In this document: one piece after another, positions 53,428 to 61,946 of the stretch
Layout of the letters: each line of letters starts with the position of its first letter
Position numbering within the stretch: position 1 is the stretch's first letter
Assembly: GCF_017833415.1 (NCBI RefSeq)
Contig: NZ_JAFICC010000001.1
Coordinates: forward strand, 186,001 to 250,000
Length of the DNA: 64,000 nt
Origin: Flavobacterium sp. 1355
GTDB lineage: Bacteria; Bacteroidota; Bacteroidia; Flavobacteriales; Flavobacteriaceae
Direction of reading: 5' to 3'
The notes under the pieces: generated by a model
Told to the model about the DNA's origin: nothing
Seen by the model: the letters and a program-made list of their open reading frames with translations, nothing else
Databases searched by the model: none
Position numbers and translations under genes: made by a program

Positions 53428-54264
53428 ATGACAGTACTTACATTTACCCTGATTATGATTTTGGGCGCTTTTCTGGCTGGTTTTATAGGATCACTATCAG
53501 GATTAGGCGGCGGGATCATCATTATACCACTTTTAACAATTGTACTTGGAGTCGATATTCATTATGCCATCGGAGCCGCTCTGGTCTCTGTAATAGCAAC
53601 TTCTTCCGGTTCTGCGGCAGCATATGTAAAAGAAGGAATAACCAATATGCGTCTTGGGATTTTTCTCGAAATAGCCACTACGTTGGGAGCTGTTGGCGGA
53701 GCGCTGCTTTCTACAATTGCACCAACATCTTTTATAGCCGTATTGTTCGGACTTACACTGATATTCTCAGCCATCAATTCGTTAAGAAAAAAAGAAGAAC
53801 ATATCGTTTTAGAATCCAGTCCGTTGGCCAAAAAACTAAAATTGCAGGGAACATATCCTTCACACGACGGCCAGATAATAAGTTACGGAACAAAGAATGT
53901 AATAGGAGGGTTCAGTATGATGGGAATAGCCGGGATGATGTCAGGATTACTGGGAATTGGTTCCGGAGCTTTTAAAGTAATTGCGATGGATAACATTATG
54001 CGAGTTCCGTTTAAGGTTTCTACTACAACCAGTAATTTTATGATGGGAGTAACTGCAATGGCGAGTTCTGTAATTTATATTCAGAAAGGATATATTGAAC
54101 CGGGAATCTGTATGCCAGTTGTCATTGGTGTTTTGTTTGGAGCTATGGCCGGCGCTAAAATTCTGGTACGAACAAACCCTAAAAAACTGCGTATCTTTTT
54201 TGCCTGCCTGATTTTTGTACTGGCTTTAAATATGATTTATAACGGACTTAATGGAAAAATATAA
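53428..54264 (+). CDS. TauE/SafE family sulfite/sulfonate-type exporter
   Basis: A 278-residue inner-membrane permease with about eight helices in two repeats. Repeat signatures are LAGFIGSLSGLGGGIIIIPL and MMGIAGMMSGLLGIGSGAFK, with VSTTTSNFMMGVTA. Family members move organosulfur compounds or anions, and the substrate here cannot be read. A DUF1634 gene overlaps or directly follows, a common pairing for this family. Confidence 0.9.
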   Translation: MTVLTFTLIMILGAFLAGFIGSLSGLGGGIIIIPLLTIVLGVDIHYAIGAALVSVIATSSGSAAAYVKEGITNMRLGIFLEIATTLGAVGGALLSTIAPTSFIAVLFGLTLIFSAINSLRKKEEHIVLESSPLAKKLKLQGTYPSHDGQIISYGTKNVIGGFSMMGIAGMMSGLLGIGSGAFKVIAMDNIMRVPFKVSTTTSNFMMGVTAMASSVIYIQKGYIEPGICMPVVIGVLFGAMAGAKILVRTNPKKLRIFFACLIFVLALNMIYNGLNGKI

Positions 54265-54268
54265 TCAA

Positions 54269-54658
54269 ATGACACACGAAAAATTCGGAGAAAAAGATTT
54301 TCAGAAAATAGTGGGTAATTTATTGCGCTACGGAGTCTGGATTTCCCTTTCAGTAGCCTTTATTGGCGGAATTGTATATTTATTGCACCATGGAAACGAC
54401 ATAGAAAACTACTCTGTTTTCAAAGAAAATGACCGAAATATTTTTGAAGTAATCGCTGCGGTTTATAATGGCGTGATTAAGGGCGGAGGAGAATCTATTA
54501 TATTTTTCGGAATCGTTTTACTGTTTCTGACGCCGGTATTTAGGGTATTACTCTCGTTATTTTCTTTCCTTTTAGAAAAAGATTATTTGTATGTAGTAAT
54601 CACGACAATCGTAATTGGAATTATAATTATGAGTATCTCTTTTGGATTTTCTCATTAG
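54269..54658 (+). CDS. DUF1634 membrane protein
   Basis: A 129-residue protein with three TM helices (about 23-43, 70-95 and 105-125). The DUF1634 start KIVGNLLRYGVWISLSVAFI and the later GESIIFFGIVLLFLTPVFR are visible. I chose the ATG at 54269; an alternative ATG at 54251 overlaps the TauE gene by 14 bases. It is probably a small auxiliary subunit of the exporter, as the gene order is conserved, but the role is unproven. Confidence 0.85.
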   Translation: MTHEKFGEKDFQKIVGNLLRYGVWISLSVAFIGGIVYLLHHGNDIENYSVFKENDRNIFEVIAAVYNGVIKGGGESIIFFGIVLLFLTPVFRVLLSLFSFLLEKDYLYVVITTIVIGIIIMSISFGFSH

Positions 54659-54674
54659 ATATTTGATTTTTTTA

Positions 54675-54729
54675 GCCACAGATTAAAAGATTAAAATGAT
54701 TTAATCCTTAGAATCATTCAATCTGTGGC
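54675..54729. terminator. Hairpin GCCACAGATT/AATCTGTGGC
   Basis: 10-bp arms at 54675-54684 and 54720-54729 surround an A/T-rich loop with further pairing. It lies between convergent genes. Confidence 0.55.
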
Positions 54730-54795
54730 AAATATTTTCAAAGTTCTAAAAAACTTTGTCCCTTTGAGCCTTTGTTCCTTTGAACCTTCAAAAAT

Positions 54796-56076
54796 TTATT
54801 TCTCAATAATCATCGTAATTCCTTGCCCGCCCGCGGCACAAATCGAGATAAAACCTCTTCCGGAGCCTTTTTCGTTAAGCAATTTTGCCATTACACCAAT
54901 AATCCTTCCGCCCGTTGCAGCAAACGGATGCGCTGCCGCCAGACTGCTTCCTTTTACATTTAATTTGCTTCGGTCGATTGCACCAAGTGGTTTTTTAAGG
55001 CCTATTTCTTTACTAAGTTCAGGGCTTTCCCAGATTTTAAGCGTAGCCAAAACCTGAGCAGCAAACGCTTCGTGAATTTCATAATAATCAAAATCCTGCA
55101 GCGTAAGATTTACTTTTTCTAACATTCTTGAAGCTGCAAACAAAGGCGCTAACAATAAATTCTGTTGATTTTTTACATACTCAATAGCCGCAACTTCTGC
55201 ATGTGTGATATAAGCCAAAATGGGTAAATTATGTTCTTTTGCCCATTCTTCGCTTGCCAAAAGAATACTCGAAGCACCATCGGTAAGCGGAGTAGAGTTT
55301 CCTGCAGTTAGTGTTCCGTTGGTTTTATCAAAAGCCGGAGAAAGTTTTGCCAGTTTCTCCAAAGTGCTGTCTTTTCGTAAATTATTATCTCTGTCCAGTC
55401 CGTTAAACGGAGTAATCATATCGCTGAAAAAACCTTCATCATATGCTTTTGCCATATTCAGATGACTTTGCAGCGCCAGCTGATCCTGATCTTCTCTTGA
55501 AATTTTATAATATTTGGCCGTAATCTCTGTGTGTCCCCCCATAGAAAGTCCGGTTTGGGATTCCTCATTTCGAGGCACAAGCGGAGTTAGGTCTTTCGGG
55601 CGAATTTTTAGAAAAGTCTTTAATTTTGCCCCAAATGATTTTGCTTTTCGTGCGTCAAGCAATATTTTTCTCAGGTTCTCGCTTACCGCAATCGGCATAT
55701 CGCTGATAGAATCTACACCGCAGGCAATTCCAGAATCTATTTGACCAAGCGCAATTTTATTGGCAACATAAATGGCACTTTCAATTCCGGTATCACAGGC
55801 CTGTTGCAGATCGCAGGCAGGAGTGGCAGGATCTAGAGCGGTTTTCATCACACATTCTCTAATCAGGTTATTGTCTGTTGTATGTTTGATAACAGCACCG
55901 CCCACAACTTCGCCAAGTAACTGACCCTGAAGATTATATTTTTCAACAAGTCCGTCAAGCGTTGCAGTCATCATTTGCAAATTACTTACATCTGAATAAA
56001 AGGTATTGGCTCTCGCAAACGGAATTCTGTTATACCCAACAATGGCAACTTTTCTAATATTCTCCTGATTTCCCAT
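54796..56076 (-). CDS. Acetyl-CoA C-acyltransferase (thiolase)
   Basis: A 426-residue thiolase that cleaves or forms 3-ketoacyl-CoA. The active-site Cys is in DLQQACDTGIESAIYVA, the His in AAHPFAATGGRI, and the second Cys in ISICAAGGQGITM. The N-terminal VAIVGYNRIPFARANTFY is typical of the FadI/acetyl-CoA C-acyltransferase branch. Fatty-acid oxidation partner genes are not in view, so the pathway is inferred. It is a single gene on the minus strand. Confidence 0.9.
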   Translation of the reverse strand: MGNQENIRKVAIVGYNRIPFARANTFYSDVSNLQMMTATLDGLVEKYNLQGQLLGEVVGGAVIKHTTDNNLIRECVMKTALDPATPACDLQQACDTGIESAIYVANKIALGQIDSGIACGVDSISDMPIAVSENLRKILLDARKAKSFGAKLKTFLKIRPKDLTPLVPRNEESQTGLSMGGHTEITAKYYKISREDQDQLALQSHLNMAKAYDEGFFSDMITPFNGLDRDNNLRKDSTLEKLAKLSPAFDKTNGTLTAGNSTPLTDGASSILLASEEWAKEHNLPILAYITHAEVAAIEYVKNQQNLLLAPLFAASRMLEKVNLTLQDFDYYEIHEAFAAQVLATLKIWESPELSKEIGLKKPLGAIDRSKLNVKGSSLAAAHPFAATGGRIIGVMAKLLNEKGSGRGFISICAAGGQGITMIIEK

Positions 56077-56216
56077 ATTGATTTTGTTTTTGGATTGACC
56101 TTAAAATTTGGAAGGATAAATTTAGGGTTTAAATTTTTAATATTGAGAATGTACGATAAGCAGAATTCGGAAGCCTATGATCTGTAATCTTTATGAAGAG
56201 TGATTATTGCTTTTAC

Positions 56217-56257
56217 AAACTAAAAAGCAACCCAGTTAAAAAGTTGCTTTTTAGTTT
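56217..56257. repeat. 15-bp inverted repeat
   Basis: AAACTAAAAAGCAAC (56217-56231) pairs with GTTGCTTTTTAGTTT (56243-56257). Its position, upstream of the thiolase gene and after the decayed frame at 56349, fits a terminator for minus-strand transcription. Confidence 0.6.
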
Positions 56258-56348
56258 GATTTTCTTGTCTTATTAATGCGAGCACAGATTGCAAATCTGC
56301 TTCATCTTTACACATATCCAAGCGGTCGGAGCTGCAGTTTAAGTTTAT

Positions 56349-56549
56349 TTATTTGATAACATAAATTTCTTTAAAAAAATATTTAAATCTTTTTTTGATG
56401 ATTAAATCAGTCCTGTCTCTATTAGTCTCGTAATGCATTTCTTCAAGAATACCTTTAATTTGTTTTTTTCCGGGAGTTTTAAATTCCAATCCAAACCAAA
56501 TGTCATTTTTATCTTTAGATATTCTGCATAAGATTATTAATAAATGTCT
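56349..56549 (-). pseudogene. Fragment of a decayed coding sequence
   Basis: On the minus strand, 56549 down to the TAA at 56349-56351 is open for 67 codons. It reads like protein (ISKDKNDIWFGLEFKTPGKK, QIKGILEEMHYETNRDR), but has no ATG in its N-terminal part and a stop codon directly before. It is probably the 3' end of a lost gene, perhaps an old immunity gene of the Rhs region. It could also use a rare start. Confidence 0.4.
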
Positions 56550-56681
56550 TTATTTACTTTAAAAGGAAGTCTTGGAGGTTATTTTAGGGTTTACATATTA
56601 ATTTAAAACATGGAAAGAAATGAAACAATTATTTTTGATTTTAAGTTTGTGGGTAATTGTTTTATTAATTCTATCGTTAAC

Positions 56682-56960
56682 TTATCGGATATTTTTATTA
56701 TTTAAATACTTTTCCAATTCAATGATTAAATTAAAAGTTTGTTCATTATCACAATTTTCTATAATTTGCTTGATAATGTTCGCTTTAAAGGATTCTGAGA
56801 CCATACCATTCCTAATTAAAAATAAATCTTGCATTAAGTTATCTATTAAAATCCATTCATTATCCGAAATTATTTTTTCTTTTCCATTATTTTGAATATG
56901 ATATCCATCATAGTATCCTTTATATTTTTTAAAAATTTTCACTTTTTCTGCAGTTAACAT
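56682..56960 (-). CDS. Probable immunity protein for the Rhs toxin
   Basis: A 92-residue small soluble protein starting MLTAEKVKIFKKYKGYYDGY, helical in its second half (IIKQIIENCDNEQTFNLIIE). It has no recognised domain. It starts 10 bases after the Rhs toxin's stop codon on the same strand, which is the standard place for a cognate immunity gene, and its size fits. Its low G+C matches the toxin tip. I rejected the opposing plus-strand hydrophobic frame. Confidence 0.6.
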   Translation of the reverse strand: MLTAEKVKIFKKYKGYYDGYHIQNNGKEKIISDNEWILIDNLMQDLFLIRNGMVSESFKANIIKQIIENCDNEQTFNLIIELEKYLNNKNIR

Positions 56961-56970
56961 ACTGTTATTT

Positions 56971-58182
56971 TTAATGATATTTTATACTTGTAACTTTTGG
57001 GTTCTTTAATAACGTTGGATATTCATATAATCTCCAGATACTTTGCATTCCAACACCATGCTCTGCATTTTGGAAAACATGAACTGTTCCCGAGGCTCCT
57101 TCAGCGTACTTTGTTGATAATCTTGCCCACCATAAATATGCTTGTGATGCAGATTTCCCCCCTATTGCTGGGTAATAATCCATTCCTTCTGTTAATTTAA
57201 TTAAGTTTTTTCCTGCTCTAGTTTGCCCTAGGGTTTCGAATCCTTCTGCTAAAGCTTTAGATTCCGTCCCAGCTCCGCTCCAAAAAGCTCTTCCACTACT
57301 ATTTGCAGCCTTAAAAAAATTCATCGCTGGTGCTTGTGGATTTACAATTTCAAAGGCACTAGCAATGGATTGAAGTCTATTGCCTTCAAATTTATCATCC
57401 CAAAGACTGATATCTCCAAATTCACTTGGATGGAAAGCTCTATAGTCTGCTAACGCATCCATATACTTTTCAGCTGCCGCTTGTCTATAAACATCATATC
57501 TTTTACCCCCATAATCAGTTTGGATATACATTCCATCAGAGGATTTTCCAGCTGTTTGAACTCCCCAATCACCTTGAGAACTTTGAAAAGCTGTTCCGCC
57601 ACGAAAGAAGGCAACAACTTTAGCCCAAGTCTCTGATTCCCATCCACCATCAGGATCAATATGACTAACAGGATTATTTCCCATACCAGAATAAGGAGAA
57701 TAATGTTGCCCATAAGGGTCTGGCGACAACCACCTTCCTAAACGACCATCCCAAAGCCTAAGCTGAAAAGCTTCCATTCCAGTTTCACCATCAACCTCCT
57801 GTCCCTGGAATGTATAACGATAACTGCCAAAAACACTACGCTCAGTTATTTGTTCTCCGAAAGGATAATAATCAGCAAAAGATTTTATTGCAGGAAGATT
57901 ATTCTCTTTTCTAATTACTGCTCTGACATTTCCTAAATGGTCAGTAATCTCATAACTGCTTTGTGTGGTAGCTCTATTATAAACTCCCAACCTGCTAAGC
58001 CCAAAGATAGATAAATCTGTTTGAGCTATACTACCGCCACTCGGTAAACTATACACTGCCAAACTATTTCCAGACAGATCTAATGCATAAAATGTTGTTG
58101 TTTGCAGATTGTAAGGAGAACTGTATAAAGTCATGAGACGTTTGCACAGCAGATGCGATAAATTTATTCTTTTAAAGAACAC
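56971..58182 (-). CDS. Truncated Rhs-family protein with CD38-like C-terminal toxin domain
   Basis: A 403-residue frame holding only the end of an Rhs protein; the usual long YD-repeat part is missing. Residues about 25-180 are the Rhs core: ITDHLGNVRAVI, YYPFGEQI, YRYTFQGQEVDGETGM, then LRLWDGRLGRWLSPDPYG and GNNPVSHIDPDG. The variable tip (181-403) has AFWSG (Trp301), TLGQTRAGKNL, WWARLSTKYAEGASGTVHVF (Trp351/352) and LYEYPTLL (Glu387), in the order seen in CD38-type ADP-ribosyl cyclases. It is probably an NAD-targeting toxin. The true start is uncertain. The immunity gene is next downstream. Confidence 0.7.
   Translation of the reverse strand: MFFKRINLSHLLCKRLMTLYSSPYNLQTTTFYALDLSGNSLAVYSLPSGGSIAQTDLSIFGLSRLGVYNRATTQSSYEITDHLGNVRAVIRKENNLPAIKSFADYYPFGEQITERSVFGSYRYTFQGQEVDGETGMEAFQLRLWDGRLGRWLSPDPYGQHYSPYSGMGNNPVSHIDPDGGWESETWAKVVAFFRGGTAFQSSQGDWGVQTAGKSSDGMYIQTDYGGKRYDVYRQAAAEKYMDALADYRAFHPSEFGDISLWDDKFEGNRLQSIASAFEIVNPQAPAMNFFKAANSSGRAFWSGAGTESKALAEGFETLGQTRAGKNLIKLTEGMDYYPAIGGKSASQAYLWWARLSTKYAEGASGTVHVFQNAEHGVGMQSIWRLYEYPTLLKNPKVTSIKYH
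57814..58166 (-). repeat. Rhs core repeat, copy 1
   Basis: This stretch encodes the core from about residue 6 to residue 123 of the truncated Rhs frame. It is nearly identical to 59216-59573. Both copies end at the same point on the right (around CAGCAGATG), beyond which the sequences diverge. This suggests duplication of an already truncated module. Confidence 0.75.
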
Positions 58183-58323
58183 TTCGATGAGCGAGGGTAG
58201 GAAAATTACATTGAAAAAATTATATTGAGAAATTTAGATTAAGATCTCTCAGTTTAATAAAAAGTTGCAAAATACAAAAGATAATTTTATTTCGCTTTAA
58301 AATCTTTTCTTCTGTAAATGAGG

Positions 58324-59073
58324 CTATTTTGAGACAATTGGAATGTCGAAAAAAACTCTTCTTTCTTGAATTTCAACAAACTTTTTATTTGAGGTGTCCT
58401 CATAGTAATACTCGCTTATATATCCTCGAACGTTTTTATTTCCTTTTGTTTTAAATGCAACATTAAATAAAAAATTAAAAGGACTGCCTGAACTTGGCAC
58501 GGTGTCTTTTCTTATAGAATCAACGTTGCAAAAATCTTTATCGATTTCTGTTGAAAAAAATAAAACAGTACTACTTTTATTTTTAAGTAAAGGAACATAA
58601 TTTATATTAATATTGTAATACTTTCTTGAGTCATGAAAAATTTCTTTTAGTGAATATTGGTAAAAAGAACTTTTTGAGATATTTATCTTTCTATTTTCTT
58701 GGTATGTGTACTCTTGATTAGGATACTCACTAGAACATATTTTTTTAAATTCAACTTTTTTCACTATTTCATTTTTAATATTATAAAAATGCCAAATTCC
58801 AATTTTAATACTATCAATAGCAGGACCTTCAGAAATTAAATGTTGGTCTTTATCATAATTTTTAATTATATAATTTTTATTGTATTCGTTAAATATAACT
58901 TTACGAAAAATTAATCCATCTTTAAAAAAATATATAGAATCAAAATTATTTTTATCCTTTATAAATGATTTAGATATTACTTTACCATTTATGTCATATT
59001 CAATTACTTCACCATTTGTTTTTTCGCAACTATATAAAACAAATAGTAAAACAAGTATCAATACATCCTTCAT
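58324..59073 (-). CDS. Lipoprotein in the Rhs region, possible orphan immunity protein
   Basis: A 249-residue lipoprotein with signal and lipobox in LLFVLYSCEKT. The N-terminal half has MORN-like strands (VIEYDINGKVISKSFIK, KIGIWHFYNIKNEIVKKVEF), and the second half is beta-rich with VLFFSTEIDKDFCN. Lipoproteins of this shape serve as immunity proteins in some toxin loci. Its place between two Rhs core copies, without its own toxin, suggests an orphan immunity gene. Otherwise it is unassigned. Confidence 0.45.
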   Translation of the reverse strand: MKDVLILVLLFVLYSCEKTNGEVIEYDINGKVISKSFIKDKNNFDSIYFFKDGLIFRKVIFNEYNKNYIIKNYDKDQHLISEGPAIDSIKIGIWHFYNIKNEIVKKVEFKKICSSEYPNQEYTYQENRKINISKSSFYQYSLKEIFHDSRKYYNININYVPLLKNKSSTVLFFSTEIDKDFCNVDSIRKDTVPSSGSPFNFLFNVAFKTKGNKNVRGYISEYYYEDTSNKKFVEIQERRVFFDIPIVSK

Positions 59074-59215
59074 AATTATTTTGATAGATAAAATTGCCCA
59101 GTAGAATTTCTTGTTTTTAACAAGCTATCTCTTTGTCTTTTTGAATCGGCTAGCATTTGTAAGTCCCCTTAAAATGCACATAGTATGCATTTATTATAGA
59201 ATCATTCTTTATTTC

Positions 59216-59573
59216 ATAACGATAACTGCCAAAAAAACGCTACGCTCAGTTATTTGTTCTCCAAAAGGATAATAATCAGCAAAAGATTTTATTGCAGGAA
59301 TATTATTTTCTTTTCGAATTACTGCTCTTACATTTCCTAAATGGTCAGTAATCTCATAACTGCTTTGTGTGGTCGCTCTATTATAAACTCCCAATCTGCT
59401 AAGTCCAAAGATAGATAAATCTGTTTGAACTATACTACCACCACTCGGTAAATTATACACTGCCAAACTATTTCCAGAAATATCTAATGCATAAAATGTT
59501 GTTGTTTGCAGATTGTAAGGAGAACTGCATAAAGTCAGGAGACATTTGCACAGCAGATGAGATAATTTACTCT
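59216..59573 (-). pseudogene. Frameshifted second copy of the Rhs core
   Basis: Copy 2 of the Rhs core. Its frame reads AVYNLPSGGSIVQTDLSIFG through ITDHLGNVRAVI to YYPFGEQITERSVF. At about 59233 there are two extra bases relative to copy 1, and the frame is lost just before GSYRY. After YRY the sequence is unrelated to copy 1 and stops within about 20 codons, so no toxin tip remains. There is no start for a full Rhs protein. It is a remnant. Confidence 0.75.
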
Positions 59574-59591
59574 TTCTGACCAGTCCTGGTA

Positions 59592-60083
59592 CTAAAAATT
59601 ATCAGTAAACGCTTTGATAATATTTTGATTTGCTTCACAACTTATTTTAATTTGCATTTTAACGAACGTTTTTGTTAAATCTGCTTCACCAAATTTTATA
59701 ACAATATCTTCTTTTTGATTTAGTGAAATTATCACAGGATCTTTCACAATTGCAAATGAAAAAGCAGTCTTATATTTAGTTATATTTTTAGTTAGAATAA
59801 TTGGTGTTGATAGTTGTTTAAACATATTGTACTTAGAATAACCAAATATTATGATAGCATCAGAAGTTAAATAGAAATCACATTTTCTGAATAAATAATC
59901 TCTGTTATTCATTCCAAAAGTGGTATTTGAGCATGTAGTTTGTTCTATAAAAAGTTTTAAATCATTCTTTTTAATACTCTCAATTATTTGATCATATTTA
60001 TTTTGTAAAGATTTATTTGAACTAGTAATTATAAATATTATTAGAAAGAAAAAAATAAGAAAGCCTATAATTGGTTGAAACAT
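59592..60083 (-). CDS. Single-TM hypothetical protein, Rhs region
   Basis: A 163-residue protein with one N-terminal helix (about 3-20, IIGFLIFFFLIIFIITS) and a soluble outer part. The outer part includes SLQNKYDQIIESIKKNDLKL, two Cys in QTTCSNTTF and FRKCDFYL, and strands such as DAIIIFGYSKYN. Such small membrane-anchored proteins are common among immunity genes. It lies just beyond the copy-2 Rhs remnant on the same strand, so it may be an orphan immunity gene. No family is recognised. Confidence 0.45.
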   Translation of the reverse strand: MFQPIIGFLIFFFLIIFIITSSNKSLQNKYDQIIESIKKNDLKLFIEQTTCSNTTFGMNNRDYLFRKCDFYLTSDAIIIFGYSKYNMFKQLSTPIILTKNITKYKTAFSFAIVKDPVIISLNQKEDIVIKFGEADLTKTFVKMQIKISCEANQNIIKAFTDNF

Positions 60084-60226
60084 GATATTTTAATTTTTAT
60101 GATTGGAAACAATTACTTATTTGTACTATTCATTAGTTTACCATCATATTTTGTTTTATCTCTGAGTTGTAAAAATGTTTCTAATAAATTTTCAAAGCGA
60201 AATTTATAGAAATAAAAAATAAGGCT

Positions 60227-60553
60227 TTAAGGTTTTATAACTTTACAGGAAATAATTTGAAAATCTTCTCTATATATTTCAAGAATTCCTGTTTTTTTTC
60301 TGATCACATCTCCAACTTTAATTAATTTTTCAAGTTTATATTCTTCTTCACAATAATCACTGTAAAAATAATTATTAGAGCCATAAAATATTTTAGTTCC
60401 TCTGCCTTCAACAATTTTTGTTACTTGAGCAGTGAAAATTTGATTATAAAACTCATTATGTTTACGATAGAACTCACTTTTTGAGTTGTAAACAGCAAAC
60501 GAAAATATCGAAACTACTATTAATAGCACTAAAGAGAATATTATTTTTTTCAT
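60227..60553 (-). CDS. Small exported/anchored protein, Rhs region
   Basis: A 108-residue protein starting at the ATG at 60553. It has an N-terminal hydrophobic helix (IIFSLVLLIVVSIFSFAVY) and a soluble domain with FTAQVTKIVEGRGTKIFYGS, FYSDYCEEEYK and VGDVIRKKTGILEIYRE. It begins one base after the HxlR stop, so it may be co-transcribed with that gene. Size and anchor again fit an immunity-type protein. No family is recognised. Confidence 0.5.
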   Translation of the reverse strand: MKKIIFSLVLLIVVSIFSFAVYNSKSEFYRKHNEFYNQIFTAQVTKIVEGRGTKIFYGSNNYFYSDYCEEEYKLEKLIKVGDVIRKKTGILEIYREDFQIISCKVIKP

Positions 60554-60554
60554 T

Positions 60555-60920
60555 TTAATTGCCATAAACCCCATCCTTCTCCTTAAAAGCCCACTCTGCC
60601 ATAGCATGAATAACCGGAATCAGACCATTTCCTGAATTGCTTAAACGATAGGTCACAAATGGAGGAACAACCGGTTTTGCTTCTCTTATAACCAGGCCAT
60701 CAGCCTCTAATTGTCTCAAGTGCTGAATAAGCATTTTTTCGGTTATGGCCGGAATCGCCCTTTTGAGCTCGCTGTAGCGTTTATCGCTGGTTGATAAATG
60801 GTAAAGGATAATGGGTTTCCAATATCCGCCGATTTTTTCCATTACATACGTCACAGGGCAGTTGTCTAAAGCATATTGCTTATTTTCCTGAATTGTAGAT
60901 GCTTCTTTAATTGCTGTCAT
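60555..60920 (-). CDS. HxlR family transcriptional regulator
   Basis: A 121-residue winged-helix regulator. The family N-terminal Cys is in ALDNCPVTYVMEKIGGYWKP, the recognition helix in ITEKMLIQHLRQLEADG, and the wing in VVPPFVTYRLSNSG. HxlR proteins sense electrophiles or oxidants through the N-terminal Cys. It is divergent from the NAD(P)-binding protein gene at 61001, and very likely controls it. Confidence 0.92.
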   Translation of the reverse strand: MTAIKEASTIQENKQYALDNCPVTYVMEKIGGYWKPIILYHLSTSDKRYSELKRAIPAITEKMLIQHLRQLEADGLVIREAKPVVPPFVTYRLSNSGNGLIPVIHAMAEWAFKEKDGVYGN

Positions 60921-61000
60921 GATACATACTTTAGGGTAAGTACTTGTGTAAAAGTAAGTACAAATATACCTTTGTTCTTGTAAATAAAAAACAATTTAAG

Positions 61001-61876
61001 ATGAAAATAATAATTACAGGTTCGTTAGGGAACATCGGAAAACCATTGGCAAAACAATTAGTAAGTGCCGGACACGAAGTAACAGTGATCAGCAGCAATG
61101 CGGAGAGAAAACAAGCAATCGAAAAAATAGGAGCGAAGGCAGCTGTTGGTTCCGTAATTGATGCAGGTTTTCTGGCTGATACTTTTGCAGGAGCTGATGC
61201 CCTTTTTGCTATGACACCGCCAAATTTGGGAGGAAAAAATGTAATCTCGAATACAGTAAATGCCGGTAAAGCTTTTGCGGAAGCAATAAAAAAAGCAAAT
61301 ATCAAACGAGTTGTCATGCTCAGCAGTATTGGTGCTCATTTGCCAAATGGAACAGGACCAATTGCAGGACTTCATCCAATAGAAGCTTTGTACAGTAATT
61401 TGGATATTAATCTGACTATTTTGCGTGCCGGATTTTTCTACACCAATTTCTACAACGATGTCCCGATGATTAAAGGTGCCGGAATTATGGGGGCTAATTA
61501 TCCTGCCGATCTCAAAATGCCTATGGTACATCCGGAAGATATTGCGGCGGCTGTGGCCGGAGAACTGCAAAAAGATTCTACTGGTAAAAATATCCGCTAT
61601 ATCATCAGCGATGTGCGCACACCTGGCGAGGTTGCAAAAGTTCTCGGAGCTGCAATTGGTAAAACAGATTTGCCATGGATTGAGTTTACAGATGAACAAT
61701 CTTTGCAGGGAATGACGCAAGCTGGCTTACCGGAAGAAATTGCAGGTTTGTATACCGAAATGGGTTCGGGATTACGAAGCGGTAAAATTGCGGAACATTT
61801 CTTTAACGGTAATTTTTCTGTTGACGGAAAAATTAAACTCGAAGATTTTGCTAAAGAATTTGCCGAAAAATTTTAA
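61001..61876 (+). CDS. NmrA-like NAD(P)-binding protein
   Basis: A 291-residue atypical SDR of the NmrA/NAD(P)H-quinone-oxidoreductase-like group. I start at the ATG at 61001, which opens straight into the Rossmann strand IIITGSLGNIGKPLAKQL. The family's VVMLSSIGAHL strand and a later PMVHPEDIAAAVAGEL are visible. It may reduce quinones or act as a redox sensor. The divergent HxlR regulator gene suggests induction by electrophiles. It ends at a strong terminator. Confidence 0.88.
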   Translation: MKIIITGSLGNIGKPLAKQLVSAGHEVTVISSNAERKQAIEKIGAKAAVGSVIDAGFLADTFAGADALFAMTPPNLGGKNVISNTVNAGKAFAEAIKKANIKRVVMLSSIGAHLPNGTGPIAGLHPIEALYSNLDINLTILRAGFFYTNFYNDVPMIKGAGIMGANYPADLKMPMVHPEDIAAAVAGELQKDSTGKNIRYIISDVRTPGEVAKVLGAAIGKTDLPWIEFTDEQSLQGMTQAGLPEEIAGLYTEMGSGLRSGKIAEHFFNGNFSVDGKIKLEDFAKEFAEKF

Positions 61877-61894
61877 TCGGACTTTGAACCAATA

Positions 61895-61929
61895 AAAAAG
61901 GCCGTTAGATTATTTCTAACGGCCTTTTT
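61895..61929. terminator. Bidirectional terminator hairpin
   Basis: AAAAAGGCCGTTAGA (61895-61909) pairs with TCTAACGGCCTTTTT (61915-61929), between convergent genes. Confidence 0.85.
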
Positions 61930-61946
61930 GATTTAAATTGAAATGT

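Noticed and set aside
56620-56895. Plus-strand 91-codon hydrophobic open frame
   Set aside because: It overlaps the immunity-like gene on the opposite strand, has no partner or promoter, and its hydrophobicity arises from the antisense of a Lys/Glu-rich gene.
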